A stretch of DNA of 64,000 nucleotides. Source: Sulfurimonas sp. GTDB lineage: Bacteria; Campylobacterota; Campylobacteria; Campylobacterales; Sulfurimonadaceae. The notes beneath the pieces are model-generated. The model made no database searches. It was not told the DNA's origin and saw only the letters and a list, made by a program, of their open reading frames with translations. Of this stretch, positions 42,832-52,251 are shown one piece after another. The stretch spans positions 1 through 64,000 of the forward strand of contig NZ_JAQVKP010000001.1 of the NCBI RefSeq assembly GCF_028694605.1, read 5' to 3'. The position numbers were made by a program, and so were the translations under genes. Positions within the stretch are counted from its first letter, which is position 1. The number at the start of each line of letters is the position of its first letter.

Positions 42832-45800
42832 TCATATATTTTTATTATCTTTTGTAAATTTTAGATATAGCAGAGGCAAGACTATAAGAGTTAATAGCGT
42901 TGAGCTGATTAAACCGTTGATAACCACTATAGCAAGAGGTTTTTGTATCTCAGAACCCGGACCTGTCGCAAAAAGCAGAGGTACTAAACCAAGAGCTGCT
43001 ATGGTTGCAGTCATCAGTACGGGGCGAAACCTCTTTAGTGTACCCTCTTTTACAGCATCTAAAACACTGTGTCCTTTGTCTATGAGGTAGTTAAAGTAGT
43101 TTACAAGCACTACGCCGTTTAATACTGCTATACCAAGCAGTGCTATAAAACCTACCGATGCAGGAACGGATATATATTCGCCGCTAAAATATAGCCCCGC
43201 AAAACCTCCGATAAGTGCCAAAGGTACATTGATGAGAACCAATATAGCTTGAATTATAGAGTTAAACGAGACAAACAGCAGTATAAAAATCAAAAAAAGT
43301 GCAATAGGTACTATAAAAAGTAGTTTTGAAGCGGCTCTTTGTTGATTTTCAAATTGACCGCCGTAAGTTATATAGTAGCCTGATGGAAGTTTAACTTGTT
43401 GTTCTATCTGATATTTAACATCTTCTACAAATCCGACAAGATCTCTTCCTTCTACATTGCTTTGTACGACTGTTTTACGATATCCGTTTTCATGTTCAAT
43501 CATAACCGCTCCGGTAGTTTTTGTAAATGTTACAAGGTTGCCAAGAGGGATACTTTTACCGTTATTTAGAGTATAGTAGAGTGTTTGTATAGCATTTAGC
43601 GAGTTATCTACACTGCCTTTTACCATAAGTTTGATGCGACGCATACCCTCTTGAACTACTCCTACTTGAGTACCGCTTAGCATTGTTTTCATAAATAGGG
43701 CTACATCTTGTTCATTTAGTCCATAAAGGCTTAATGCTTCTTTGTTAAATGTGAGTTCTAAATACTCTACACCCTCATTGCTTTTTTTATAAACATCACT
43801 GCTTCCGTGTGTTTTTACTAAGATAGCTTTTATCTGCTGGGCTATGCGTTCTAGTTCATCATGATTTTCGCCGAATATATTGATGGCCAAATCTCCCCTA
43901 ACTCCCGTTAGCATCTCTGAAACACGCATCTCGATAGGTTGTGTAAAGACATATTCGACACCGCTCATACTATCAAGAGACTCTCTTATGCGTTCTTTTA
44001 CCCACTCTTTTGATTGTTCGCGCCACTCTTCTATAGGTTTTAGAATAAAAAAAGTATCCGTATCATTAAGGCTCATTGGATCTAATCCGATTTCATCGGT
44101 ACCTGTTCTAGCTATTATGGATTTGATCTCGGGAACATCTGCCATAAGTTTTGCTTGTAGCTTGTTGTTAAGCTCTATACTCTCTTCAAGACTGATAGAA
44201 GGGAGTGACTCAACCATAGCTATAAGTGTTCCCTCATCCATCGTAGGCATAAAAGTTTTACCTGTTTTTGAAGCAAGATAGAGAGAAGATGCAAATAAAA
44301 TAGCAACAGAGATAAAGACTATTTTAGTATGTTTGATAGCAAAATCAAGAGTAGGCTCAAAAATTTTAAGAAGTGTTCTAATCGCCCATGACTCTTTATC
44401 GGGACGGATTTTTAGTATAAATGAACTTAGTACCGGTATAAGCGTAAGAGATAAAATCAAAGAGCTAAAGAGTGCAAAAACAATACTAAGAGCAACAGGT
44501 TTAAATAATTTTCCCTCAAGCCCTTCAAGTGTTAAAAGCGGCATAAATACTATGATGATGATAAGTACGCCGGTTAGAATTGAAGGAGCCATTTCAATTG
44601 CGGCTTTATAGATAATTTGGAGTTTATTTATATTTTTGTGTCTTGTATCTCCAAGCTCTGCGGTGATATGTTCAACCATAACTATTGCCGAATCGACAAG
44701 CATACCTATAGCAATGGCAAGTCCGCCTAAGCTCATAAGATTTGCACTTAATCCGAAATAGTCCATAGCTATAAAACTCATAAGCAGTGCAAAAGGCAGT
44801 ATTAGTGCAACACTAAGAGCGGAAGCAAAGTTCCCAAGCAGAACTAAAAGTATAATGACAATAAGCACGGTAGCTTCAAATAGCGAATTTTTTACGGTTG
44901 AAGTTGCCAAATCTACCAAATTTGAGCGATCGTAGAAGATGTTTATCTTTGTCTGTTCAGGTAGCATAGGCTCTATTTGAGATAGTTTTTCCTTTACCTC
45001 TTTTAGTACTGCTTGTGTGTTTGTACCTTTTAATCCTAAAACCACTCCTTGAACTGCTTCGCCTTGTGCATCTTTAGTCGAAAAACCGGCTCTTGTTAAA
45101 TGACCTATGCCTATATCTGCAACATCTTTTACATAGATTGGTTTATTTGCAATAGTTGCAACAGTTAAACTCTCAATGTCGCTTATATCTTTTATGCTTC
45201 CCACACTTCTTACTAAAACGCTGTTTACTCCCTGCGTAACTCTTCCTGCTCCGTCATTTAGATTATTTTTCTCAAGCGTAGATATAATCTGCTCCAGTGT
45301 AATACTGTATGTTTGCATTGCATCAAGCTTTGGAGATACTTCATAAGTTTTTACTTTACCTCCCAAAGCATTAACTTCGGCAACTCCGCTTATGGAACGA
45401 AGCTGTGGCGAAATAACCCAGTCTAGCAAAGAGCGTTTTTGTGTTAAGTCAAGTGTTTGCGATTCAATCGTAAACATAAGTATCTCACTCAAAGGTGTGC
45501 TAATGGGTGCAAGTCCGCCTTCAATGTTTGAGGGCAGCTCATCCATTATACCGCTTAGTCTCTCATTAACTTGTTGTCTTGCCCAGTAGATATCGGTTCC
45601 TTCTTTAAAATCGACGGATATATCGCAAATACCGTATTTAGCAGCTGAACGCATCATCACTTCATTGGGTATGCCAAGCATTGCAGTTTCAATCGGTATA
45701 ACAATACGAGATTCCATCTCATCCGGAGTCATACCGCTTGATTTTAAAATGACTCTTACCTGAATAGGTGAAATGTCCGGAAAGGCATCTACGGTAAGAT

Positions 45801-45894
45801 TCTTATAAGAATAGACACCAAATCCAAGTATTACAAGAGCAAATAAAGAGGTAAAAAGCCTTTGCGAAAGTGCAAAAGAGATTATTTTATTCAT
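42832..45894 (-). CDS. CusA/CzcA-type heavy-metal RND pump
   Basis: The 1020-residue inner-membrane transporter has 12 TM helices and two large periplasmic loops. The TM4 motif LSLGGLAIAIGMLVDSAIVMVEH is closer to the Cu/Ag (HME4) signature than to the DFGxxVDGAV of zinc/cobalt CzcA. It takes metal from periplasm or cytoplasm to the exterior with the adaptor and duct encoded next. The stop is at 42832, convergent with nirA. Its start overlaps the adaptor gene by 8 bp. Substrate assignment is by motif only. Confidence 0.88.
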   Translation of the reverse strand: MNKIISFALSQRLFTSLFALVILGFGVYSYKNLTVDAFPDISPIQVRVILKSSGMTPDEMESRIVIPIETAMLGIPNEVMMRSAAKYGICDISVDFKEGTDIYWARQQVNERLSGIMDELPSNIEGGLAPISTPLSEILMFTIESQTLDLTQKRSLLDWVISPQLRSISGVAEVNALGGKVKTYEVSPKLDAMQTYSITLEQIISTLEKNNLNDGAGRVTQGVNSVLVRSVGSIKDISDIESLTVATIANKPIYVKDVADIGIGHLTRAGFSTKDAQGEAVQGVVLGLKGTNTQAVLKEVKEKLSQIEPMLPEQTKINIFYDRSNLVDLATSTVKNSLFEATVLIVIILLVLLGNFASALSVALILPFALLMSFIAMDYFGLSANLMSLGGLAIAIGMLVDSAIVMVEHITAELGDTRHKNINKLQIIYKAAIEMAPSILTGVLIIIIVFMPLLTLEGLEGKLFKPVALSIVFALFSSLILSLTLIPVLSSFILKIRPDKESWAIRTLLKIFEPTLDFAIKHTKIVFISVAILFASSLYLASKTGKTFMPTMDEGTLIAMVESLPSISLEESIELNNKLQAKLMADVPEIKSIIARTGTDEIGLDPMSLNDTDTFFILKPIEEWREQSKEWVKERIRESLDSMSGVEYVFTQPIEMRVSEMLTGVRGDLAINIFGENHDELERIAQQIKAILVKTHGSSDVYKKSNEGVEYLELTFNKEALSLYGLNEQDVALFMKTMLSGTQVGVVQEGMRRIKLMVKGSVDNSLNAIQTLYYTLNNGKSIPLGNLVTFTKTTGAVMIEHENGYRKTVVQSNVEGRDLVGFVEDVKYQIEQQVKLPSGYYITYGGQFENQQRAASKLLFIVPIALFLIFILLFVSFNSIIQAILVLINVPLALIGGFAGLYFSGEYISVPASVGFIALLGIAVLNGVVLVNYFNYLIDKGHSVLDAVKEGTLKRFRPVLMTATIAALGLVPLLFATGPGSEIQKPLAIVVINGLISSTLLTLIVLPLLYLKFTKDNKNI

Positions 45895-46969
45895 GTTGGC
45901 TCTCTTGCATCTTGTTTAGTAATACGCTTATTTGACTTGTAGCGATATCACCTCTTAGCTCATCGCTATACTCTAAATAACATAAATTTTTATCTTCTGC
46001 AAGAACGCTCACCTTTATAGGTTTATAAGCTTGTTCTTTTTTTACAAAGACTATATTTTGCGTATCGCTTTGGCTAAGTGCTTTTTTGGTTATTACTAAA
46101 GCTTTTTTTATTATATTAAGCTCTGCTTTTGCTATAAATCCATCTATGAGTTTCGCATCTTTTGGTAGAAATATGCGAATATATCTGCTTTGATTTTGAG
46201 GGTTTATTGTCGGAGATATAAGTAGTATTTTTGATTTTATCTCTTTGTTGTCTATTTTTACAATAATCTCTTGTGCCGGTTTAAGAGTATTTGCGATAGT
46301 ATGAGTTATCTCACCCTCTAGCCAATCTTCTCCTGCGGTTTTAATCATAAAAAGAGTATCCGAGGCAGATATATTTTTACCTAATTCCATATTTGTTTGT
46401 ACAATAACACCGTTTGCAGGAGAGTATAATTCTATATTTGGAACAATAGTCGAATCTCTTGTGAGCTTTTGTATAGCCTCATCGGTTGCACCGTAAGATT
46501 TTAGCAAGTTTTTAGCACTTGATAGTTTGACCTTTACCCTCTGCAACTCTGCATCGGCTGCTATGCACTCTTTCTCGGCAATAATCTGCTCTTGACATAG
46601 CTTTGATTTGCGATTTGCTTCGTTTTGGTTATGAGAAAACTCTATATAAGCATCGATAGCATCTTTTTGTGCTTCTATCCATTTAGATGAACTCAGTACT
46701 GCTAAGAGTTCACCTTTTGTTACACTCTCAAAATTTGCTTTGCTTAGCCTTATAACTTTTGCCTCATAAGGCAGAGATATAGTTTGTAAAAGCTTCGGCG
46801 GAGTAGTTACTCTCATCATAGAAGTAGCAACAGGTACAAAAGAGGTCTCTTTGGCTTTTGAGAGTTCTATTTGCCAGTTTTTCTCTTGCTCTTGAGTGAG
46901 GATAATATCTGCTAGTAGCATATTTGTACATAGCACGAAAAGTATAAATAGTCTCTTTTTCATAGTCAT
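45887..46969 (-). CDS. CusB-like periplasmic adaptor
   Basis: A signal peptide (MTMKKRLFILFVLCTNMLLAD) precedes the lipoyl/hairpin architecture (KVIRLSKANFESVTKGELLAVL; a helical hairpin with EANRKSKLCQEQIIAEKECIA; IELYSPANGVIVQTNMELGKNI). This is the membrane fusion protein that links the RND pump to its outer-membrane duct. No N-terminal metal-binding methionine cluster of CusB is obvious. It overlaps both neighbours by 4-8 bp, so the three genes are translationally coupled. Confidence 0.85.
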   Translation of the reverse strand: MTMKKRLFILFVLCTNMLLADIILTQEQEKNWQIELSKAKETSFVPVATSMMRVTTPPKLLQTISLPYEAKVIRLSKANFESVTKGELLAVLSSSKWIEAQKDAIDAYIEFSHNQNEANRKSKLCQEQIIAEKECIAADAELQRVKVKLSSAKNLLKSYGATDEAIQKLTRDSTIVPNIELYSPANGVIVQTNMELGKNISASDTLFMIKTAGEDWLEGEITHTIANTLKPAQEIIVKIDNKEIKSKILLISPTINPQNQSRYIRIFLPKDAKLIDGFIAKAELNIIKKALVITKKALSQSDTQNIVFVKKEQAYKPIKVSVLAEDKNLCYLEYSDELRGDIATSQISVLLNKMQESQHE

Positions 46970-48156
46970 TCCTTTATTTGTGCAACACTCAAAAGTTCAA
47001 AGAGTGTTTGGTAATATTTTTTATGTTTTGTCGTAAGTTCGGCTTTTAGTTTTAGGTACTCTCTTTGATGCAATAAAAACTCTATAGCGGAGTTTTCACC
47101 TAACAAATAAGCAGTTTTTGCAAGAGGCAGCAATTCATCTTCATATTTTTTTACAATGCCCTTTTGTGCTTCTATGCTTTCAAAATCAAAACTAAGCTCT
47201 TTTTGAAGCAACTCTATGTCAGCTTTTTTTTCTAACATATATGCCTCTTTGTCGTAGGAAGCCGCACTTTGATTGTGTAGGGCTTCTGAACGGCTTTGCT
47301 CATATACGGAAGCAGTAAAATTCAGAGGTATAGAGAGTGATACGGTAGCTTTGTTTAGATCTATCTCTTTTGCGTATGATAAACCAAGCGTAAAACTATC
47401 AAAAGAGTTATTGTATCGTCTGGCATCGCTTTGATATGATTTGATTTTTTTATCAAATGATTGCTCTATGAGAGTTTGGTTTTGGTTGTCAACTTCAAGC
47501 TCTTTAACAAAGGGATTTAAATCATTACAAGAGAGCTCTTTATCCGTAAAATACTCAAGAAGCACCTTGCTTTGCAGACGAGAGCGAGAAGATAGCAGAA
47601 CATTTTTATACTGCTTATGTTCATTTCTTAGCCTCTCTAACTCTAAGCTTAGCTCTAAAAGCTCTTTTTTTGAGATCTCTTTATATTCATAAGCTTTTGC
47701 TTTTTTTGTATAAAGCTCTTCAAAAGATTTTAGCTCTTGGCTAAAGTTTGATAAGTTTGTTTTATCAAGACAACTGTTATGATAAAGAAGTGCTATATCA
47801 TTCTGCAAAAGTGCAAAGTTATATTTTAGCTCCAGCATCTGAGCTTCATTTTTGTAGCTATTCGCTTGAGCTATGTTTTTTTTCACACTTGGAAGAGTTA
47901 TGTTCTGTGTAACTCCGATATCGTATTCATGTTCTGCTTTATTAAACTTTGGGTTTGCATAACTGTTTTGAATATTTAGCTGCGCTGCTTCTCTTGAAGA
48001 GATAGCTTGATTTTGGTTTTTATGTGCATAGTCTATCTCTTGAAGAGATTTTGCCATAGGATGCTCTTTTTGTACCGCCGTTAAAATCTCATCTAAATTA
48101 ATGGTTGAAGCATTTAACAAAAGATGTACAAAAAATAAAAATAACAAAATTCTCAT
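46966..48156 (-). CDS. TolC-family outer-membrane factor of the metal pump
   Basis: A signal peptide (MRILLFLFFVHLLLNAS) and two long helical hairpins (YELQN... ALLYHNSCLDKTNLSNFSQELKSFEELYTKKAKAYEYKEISKKELLEL) are typical of outer-membrane efflux proteins. It forms the trimeric channel of the tripartite metal pump. It is the upstream partner in the operon, overlapping the adaptor by 4 bp. The second TolC-like protein of the window belongs to the MacAB operon. Confidence 0.82.
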   Translation of the reverse strand: MRILLFLFFVHLLLNASTINLDEILTAVQKEHPMAKSLQEIDYAHKNQNQAISSREAAQLNIQNSYANPKFNKAEHEYDIGVTQNITLPSVKKNIAQANSYKNEAQMLELKYNFALLQNDIALLYHNSCLDKTNLSNFSQELKSFEELYTKKAKAYEYKEISKKELLELSLELERLRNEHKQYKNVLLSSRSRLQSKVLLEYFTDKELSCNDLNPFVKELEVDNQNQTLIEQSFDKKIKSYQSDARRYNNSFDSFTLGLSYAKEIDLNKATVSLSIPLNFTASVYEQSRSEALHNQSAASYDKEAYMLEKKADIELLQKELSFDFESIEAQKGIVKKYEDELLPLAKTAYLLGENSAIEFLLHQREYLKLKAELTTKHKKYYQTLFELLSVAQIKE

Positions 48157-48470
48157 CGATCCTCCTTCTTTATGACGGTACCGTCAAGTGCATTTATAAG
48201 TAATGTGTAGTGTTGCGTGGATGCTTTATAAACAAGATAATTGCCCTGGGTTGTTAAAACAAGAGACTCAGTATCTTCTTGTGTTAATGTTTTTACAATC
48301 TCTTTTGCATTTTTTATCCTACTCAATCTATACATTCTCTCTTTATAGTGAGGTTTGCTTATAAATGGTTGTTTTTTTGCCTTATCAAAGTAAAGAGCAT
48401 CCATAACACTCATTCTCTCCCCAAAAGCAAATATAGTTATAGGTATAATAAATAATAAAACTATTTTCAT
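48153..48470 (-). CDS. Small secreted protein of the metal operon, 105 aa
   Basis: A signal peptide (MKIVLLFIIPITIFAFG) is followed by an 85-residue beta-rich domain ending LLINALDGTVIKKEDR that resembles PepSY-like or metal-operon accessory proteins. It overlaps the outer-membrane factor gene (ATGA), so it is part of the operon, probably as its first gene. Function unknown. Confidence 0.6.
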   Translation of the reverse strand: MKIVLLFIIPITIFAFGERMSVMDALYFDKAKKQPFISKPHYKERMYRLSRIKNAKEIVKTLTQEDTESLVLTTQGNYLVYKASTQHYTLLINALDGTVIKKEDR

Positions 48471-48624
48471 AGATAATCCTTTTTTATATAATAAGTATTA
48501 ATAGAATTCTCTGAGTAATTATGACTACGCTTCGTCACAAGTTTATAGCAATGACCGTCGTCTAGCAAGGCTTTGAAAAAACCGCAGCAGTCTGTTTAAT
48601 CAGAGGTTTAAATAAAAAAAAGGA

Positions 48625-48939
48625 TTATAAAATAGGGGGCTTTAGAAAGGTAAAAATGTGTAATGAAAAAAGATTGTTTGTATAAACAAAAATACTTTTA
48701 ACTTTTTGTCGGCTTAAGAATGATACGGGACTCATCAAAAACAAGTATATTGAATGATAGTCGTGATGTATTTCACACATTGTGTCCGTATGTCTATCTG
48801 CATTATGTAAACAAGCATCTGCCACATAAGAGCTGTTTGCAGGGTGTTTTGTATCTAAAATGTTAAATGTATAGTCATGCACTACCGAGAAGCAAATAGC
48901 AAACACTAGAACCAATAACCATATTTTTTTTAGACGCAT
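48625..48939 (-). CDS. Small single-TM/secreted protein upstream of the metal operon
   Basis: The N-terminus is a hydrophobic signal (KKIWLLVLVFAICFSVVHDY). The middle holds Cys/His/Asp-rich sequence (DACLHNADRHTDTMCEIHHDYHS) that could bind metal, and the C-terminus is hydrophobic. It is on the same strand as the pump operon, 154 bp upstream of it. A metal-linked role is plausible from the Cys/His content. No family is recognised. Confidence 0.5.
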   Translation of the reverse strand: MRLKKIWLLVLVFAICFSVVHDYTFNILDTKHPANSSYVADACLHNADRHTDTMCEIHHDYHSIYLFLMSPVSFLSRQKVKSIFVYTNNLFSLHIFTFLKPPIL

Positions 48940-49245
48940 AGTGCAATTTTAGCAAATTATTGGTTAATTTTAAACTACTGACTCTAGGACACCTCTAAAT
49001 ATTGACTCAAATATGGTTTGGTTACTTTTTGACGCTATCTAAAAGTAGCCTGTCCACATTTCTCTTTTCCAAAGAGGAGCATTTTATAAGATTAGCTTAT
49101 GGGTAAGAACCCCTAGTCGCTACTTGCCTTTTAGTTGTACGGATTGTTTAGATAGAGCATGTTTTTATCAAGTTCAAGCAATCTTTCAAACTGCTCTTAA
49201 AATTGTTGAATAGGTATTGCCTCTTGTGGAGATACAAACGAAAAA
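48940..49245. other. Decayed intergenic region with MITE-end-like sequence
   Basis: No intact gene is seen. GGACACCTCTAAA at 48987-48999 resembles the MITE left end with one change. On the minus strand, fragments such as ERLLELDKNMLYLNNPYN are protein-like but interrupted by stops. This looks like degraded mobile DNA or a decayed gene after the end of the mod operon. Confidence 0.4.
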
Positions 49246-49638
49246 TTATTTGTTCTGTAAAGTAACCTCGTTTGCCTTCACAACCCACAAAAACTCATCG
49301 CCGATTTTGCATTTTAGCCCATGCAACGCTCCTTTGGTGATGATGGCGTTGATGTTGTTGCCTAAAAAATCAAGCGTGATATTTGCAAGAAGTTTGCCGT
49401 TTTCTATGTGGGTGATTTTTGAGCAAAATGCGTTTCTCTCACTTACGACGGATGATGTCGTTGCAAGCGTGACTTCTGTCTCTTTAAAGAGCAGATGCAC
49501 ATCCATAGAGACTTCAAGACGGTTTTCATCGCTTGCAATAACAAGAGAGCTAAAAAGATGTCCCTCGACATCTATAAAAATAAGCTGTAAATTATCACTC
49601 TGTTTTATGGATACAATCGTTCCTTTTAAGGTATTCAA
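49246..49638 (-). CDS. TOBE/Mop-type molybdate-binding protein
   Basis: The 130-residue protein consists of two related TOBE-like halves (LKGTIVSIKQSDNLQLIFIDVEGH; AFCSKITHIENGKLLANITLDFLGNNINAIITKGAL), the second with the HIENGKLLANITLD pattern of molbindins. Such proteins bind molybdate for storage or sensing. It lies 15 bp after modC on the same strand. It may be the partner of the short TOBE tail of ModC, or a molybdate buffer. Confidence 0.7.
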   Translation of the reverse strand: MNTLKGTIVSIKQSDNLQLIFIDVEGHLFSSLVIASDENRLEVSMDVHLLFKETEVTLATTSSVVSERNAFCSKITHIENGKLLANITLDFLGNNINAIITKGALHGLKCKIGDEFLWVVKANEVTLQNK

Positions 49639-49653
49639 TGTTGCCCCTTTTTT

Positions 49654-50526
49654 TTAAATTTTCGTCACTATCGGATTGAAAGCTTTGCTTGAGAGCAATA
49701 CTTTATCGCCGATGTTTAGATTTTTTATATCTTTTTGTGTTGCCGTAATTTTTATAATTTCATTGTGAGACAAAACTTTTACAATATACAAAATATCATT
49801 TTTTTCTATACTAAGAATCTCGCCTACTATCTTAAACTTGCCGCTTAGGTTCTGATTTGCAAATACTTTTGCAGGAGAGCCGTCGTCTGTAATACTACCA
49901 GATGAGATTTTAAAAACACGGTTTGAGAGTTTAAAAACTTCACTTATATCGTGAGATACCAAGATGGAAGTGATACCGAATTTTTTATGGACAGATGCCA
50001 GCTCCTCTTGAAGTTTGAGCCGCATGGAGCTATCAAGTGCCGAGAGCGGTTCGTCAAGAAGAAGTATTTTAGGGCCATTCATCAAAGACCGCGCCACCGC
50101 GATTCTCTGCTTTTGCCCTCCGCTTAGATGATCTGGTTTCATAGAAGAGAGATTTTGTATCTCCATGATTTCAAGTATCTCATCCACTTTTTTTGTCTCT
50201 TTCTTATCTTTGAGGGCAAACTCCAAGTTCTGCCTCACGCTCATATTTGGAAAAAGCGCATAGTCTTGAAATACAAACCCGACATTTCGCTTTTGCGGCG
50301 GCAGGTTTATATTTTTTGCACTGTCAAACCAAACAACCCCGTCCACAACAATCGTTCCGCTCTGCGGAGTCTCAAGCCCGGCGATAATGCGCAAAAGCGT
50401 AGTTTTCCCGCTCCCGCTCTTTCCAAAAAGCGTCAAAAAATCCCCGTCATGTATCTCTTTGTTTACCTCTAAAACTATCTCCCCGTCCGCAGTGTTTAGT
50501 GTTTTTTTGATGTTTATAGCTATCAT
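49654..50526 (-). CDS. modC: Molybdate ABC transporter ATPase
   Basis: Walker A GKSGSGKTTLLRI, signature LSGGQKQRIAVARSL, Walker B LLLDEPLSALD and switch SHDISEVF are all present, with a short C-terminal TOBE region (SGKFKIVGEILSIEKNDILY). At 290 residues it is shorter than the 350 of E. coli ModC, with one TOBE unit only. It energises ModB for molybdate import. It is separated from modB by about 3.7 kb of foreign-looking genes on the same strand, which is unusual. Confidence 0.88.
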   Translation of the reverse strand: MIAINIKKTLNTADGEIVLEVNKEIHDGDFLTLFGKSGSGKTTLLRIIAGLETPQSGTIVVDGVVWFDSAKNINLPPQKRNVGFVFQDYALFPNMSVRQNLEFALKDKKETKKVDEILEIMEIQNLSSMKPDHLSGGQKQRIAVARSLMNGPKILLLDEPLSALDSSMRLKLQEELASVHKKFGITSILVSHDISEVFKLSNRVFKISSGSITDDGSPAKVFANQNLSGKFKIVGEILSIEKNDILYIVKVLSHNEIIKITATQKDIKNLNIGDKVLLSSKAFNPIVTKI

Positions 50527-50597
50527 TAATTATCCTCTTTATTATCAACTCTTTTTTGAAGCCATACTATCAAATTTGATAGCTTCTATTTTGAACA

Positions 50598-50984
50598 CTA
50601 TTCAAAATCCATATAATAAAACTCATCTTTTACAAACTCTTCAAGCAGTTCAAGATTTTTAAAATCTATCTTTTGATTTACAAAATATGTCATAGCTTGG
50701 AGTTCTTTATCTTCTAGCATAAGTGTTATCTCATCTCTATCATAATGCTCTGGATACCCCTCAAGCATATCAAGATGACTAAGTATCTTTTCATCGATTT
50801 GATAAGCTTCCCCCTTGATGATTTTGCCTTGACCTTTTTGATTTATAAGGTATGGATAGGCTTTTACAACATTTACCATAGGATATTTTTCTTTTGTGGT
50901 TGCATTGCCTATAAACTTTGCACCATCTAAAAAGTGATGGTTTTCAAAGCTTTTTTTGAGGGTTCCATAAACAAAGAGGGTCAT
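50598..50984 (-). CDS. Gamma-glutamylcyclotransferase-like (YtfP/GGCT)
   Basis: The fold's signature MTLFVYGTLKKSFENHHFL begins the protein, and the probable acid catalyst lies in LEGYPEHYDRDEI. GGCT-fold proteins act on gamma-glutamylamine or remain uncharacterised as in YtfP. It follows the PD-(D/E)XK gene by 2 bp, which suggests co-transcription. At 128 residues it is complete. The exact substrate is unknown. Confidence 0.78.
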   Translation of the reverse strand: MTLFVYGTLKKSFENHHFLDGAKFIGNATTKEKYPMVNVVKAYPYLINQKGQGKIIKGEAYQIDEKILSHLDMLEGYPEHYDRDEITLMLEDKELQAMTYFVNQKIDFKNLELLEEFVKDEFYYMDFE

Positions 50985-50986
50985 AA

Positions 50987-51592
50987 TTAATGCCTAATTG
51001 AAAATACAACTGAAGCATAAACATCTTTGTCATTTTCACTATATCTTTCGTAGTATGGTTCAACACATAAACCTTTTTTAGAAACTATATTTTTAGTTTG
51101 TTGGAAAAAATTATTTATTTGTTTATCTATCTTATTTACTGCATCATTTTTATAAACACTATTCATATAAAACGCTATCAGTCCACAGCGGATTGATGAT
51201 TCAGATGATTTTCTATTAAGAGTTTCACAAATTCTATTTACATCCTCTTCAATATTTGCGAATTTATACACACGATGCTTTACTTCAATGATTGCTCTAG
51301 GATCTCCTTTTGCCCACCATACAACTATGTCAAATCTTCCATTTGCTCTTATTTTTGAAGGAACTCTACCTGTGCCTTTAGCATTAGAACTATGTAATGT
51401 TTTTTCTACATTATCTTCAAGTGTTACAAATTTATTTTTATCAATATTGGCAATTTTTTCAGCTATTTTTACAGTTAATAAATATTCTGGTGCATTCCAT
51501 AACCATTCGTTTCCACTCCATTCTAAGTATGTTTCATGGGTATCTATAATAGCATCTAATGTGGTATTTATGAGTTCGTCTTTAGTTATCAT
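50987..51592 (-). CDS. Probable PD-(D/E)XK nuclease
   Basis: The core GRFDIVVWWAKGDPRAIIEVKHRV has the pattern D...(D)ExK of restriction-like nucleases: Asp in RFDIV and Glu-Val-Lys in IEVKH. The rest is helical with no other domain, 201 residues in all. Its start overlaps the EVE-like gene's stop by ATGA. This pairing of a nuclease with a base-recognition fold suggests a two-protein modified-DNA restriction system. The nuclease call rests on the motif and needs structure or HMM support. Confidence 0.55.
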   Translation of the reverse strand: MITKDELINTTLDAIIDTHETYLEWSGNEWLWNAPEYLLTVKIAEKIANIDKNKFVTLEDNVEKTLHSSNAKGTGRVPSKIRANGRFDIVVWWAKGDPRAIIEVKHRVYKFANIEEDVNRICETLNRKSSESSIRCGLIAFYMNSVYKNDAVNKIDKQINNFFQQTKNIVSKKGLCVEPYYERYSENDKDVYASVVFSIRH

Positions 51593-52251
51593 TTCACTAC
51601 ACTTTCAATAGCTTCAAACTGCTTTCTTTCAATACTTCTGCTTTGCATACTATTAAAAATATCCTCTCCCAATATTTCAACGGCTTGTTGTTTTGAAATT
51701 TGTTTACTTTTTTTGTAAAAGTTGTCAATAACTTTTATATTTACATAAAAATCTCCATATTCATCTTCAAAAGTTACAAAATTTTCATCATCTTTGACTA
51801 TTTCAAAAATTCCATAAATACCTGATTCCACTAAAGGCACAATATTTTCATTTTCATCAGTTCTTTGTTGAATTGTTCTTTTATCTTCACTTACTTTAAT
51901 GATACCTCTTTCTCCCTCTTTCATTTGTAAAGAAATATCAGTATTCTTATTAATTGACCATTGAATAATCTCTTCATCATTTAGATTTAAAATGGTTTCA
52001 TTAAAGGCATATTCTGGAATATCATCTCCCCATTTTTGTGGATTAGAAATCAACATCCAAAATCTTTTATTTTTTTCTTTAATTAATTTTCTTCGTTCAA
52101 TATGCTCTATTATCTCATCTTTGATATTATCAAAAACATCTGCACCATGTTTTGAAACAACAAACATCTCTATTTGCTCGAATGTTTCATCATCCTTGTC
52201 AATTTTACTTTTTGCTATTTGAACTAACAATTTTAAATCTTCATTTTTCAT
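51589..52251 (-). CDS. EVE/PUA-like domain protein
   Basis: After 65 helical residues the sequence RFWMLISNPQKWGDDIPEYA, followed by IIQWSINKN, a GERGIIKV strand and ESGIYGIFEIVKD, has the order seen in EVE domains (aromatic start, W near residue 80, GIYGIFEI strand). EVE domains read modified bases in DNA or RNA and are often fused to nucleases. Here it is a separate protein directly before the PD-(D/E)XK gene. The C-terminal 60 residues are helical. Assignment is by pattern and is moderate. Confidence 0.5.
   Translation of the reverse strand: MKNEDLKLLVQIAKSKIDKDDETFEQIEMFVVSKHGADVFDNIKDEIIEHIERRKLIKEKNKRFWMLISNPQKWGDDIPEYAFNETILNLNDEEIIQWSINKNTDISLQMKEGERGIIKVSEDKRTIQQRTDENENIVPLVESGIYGIFEIVKDDENFVTFEDEYGDFYVNIKVIDNFYKKSKQISKQQAVEILGEDIFNSMQSRSIERKQFEAIESVVK

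Noticed and set aside
43880-45589. Several plus-strand Ser/Leu-rich ORFs opposite the RND pump
   Set aside because: Typical antisense shadows of a long conserved gene.
48515-48560. Short plus-strand frame MTTLRHKFIAMTVV resembling the start of a recombinase
   Set aside because: Only 14 codons before a stop and no further similarity; too short to support.
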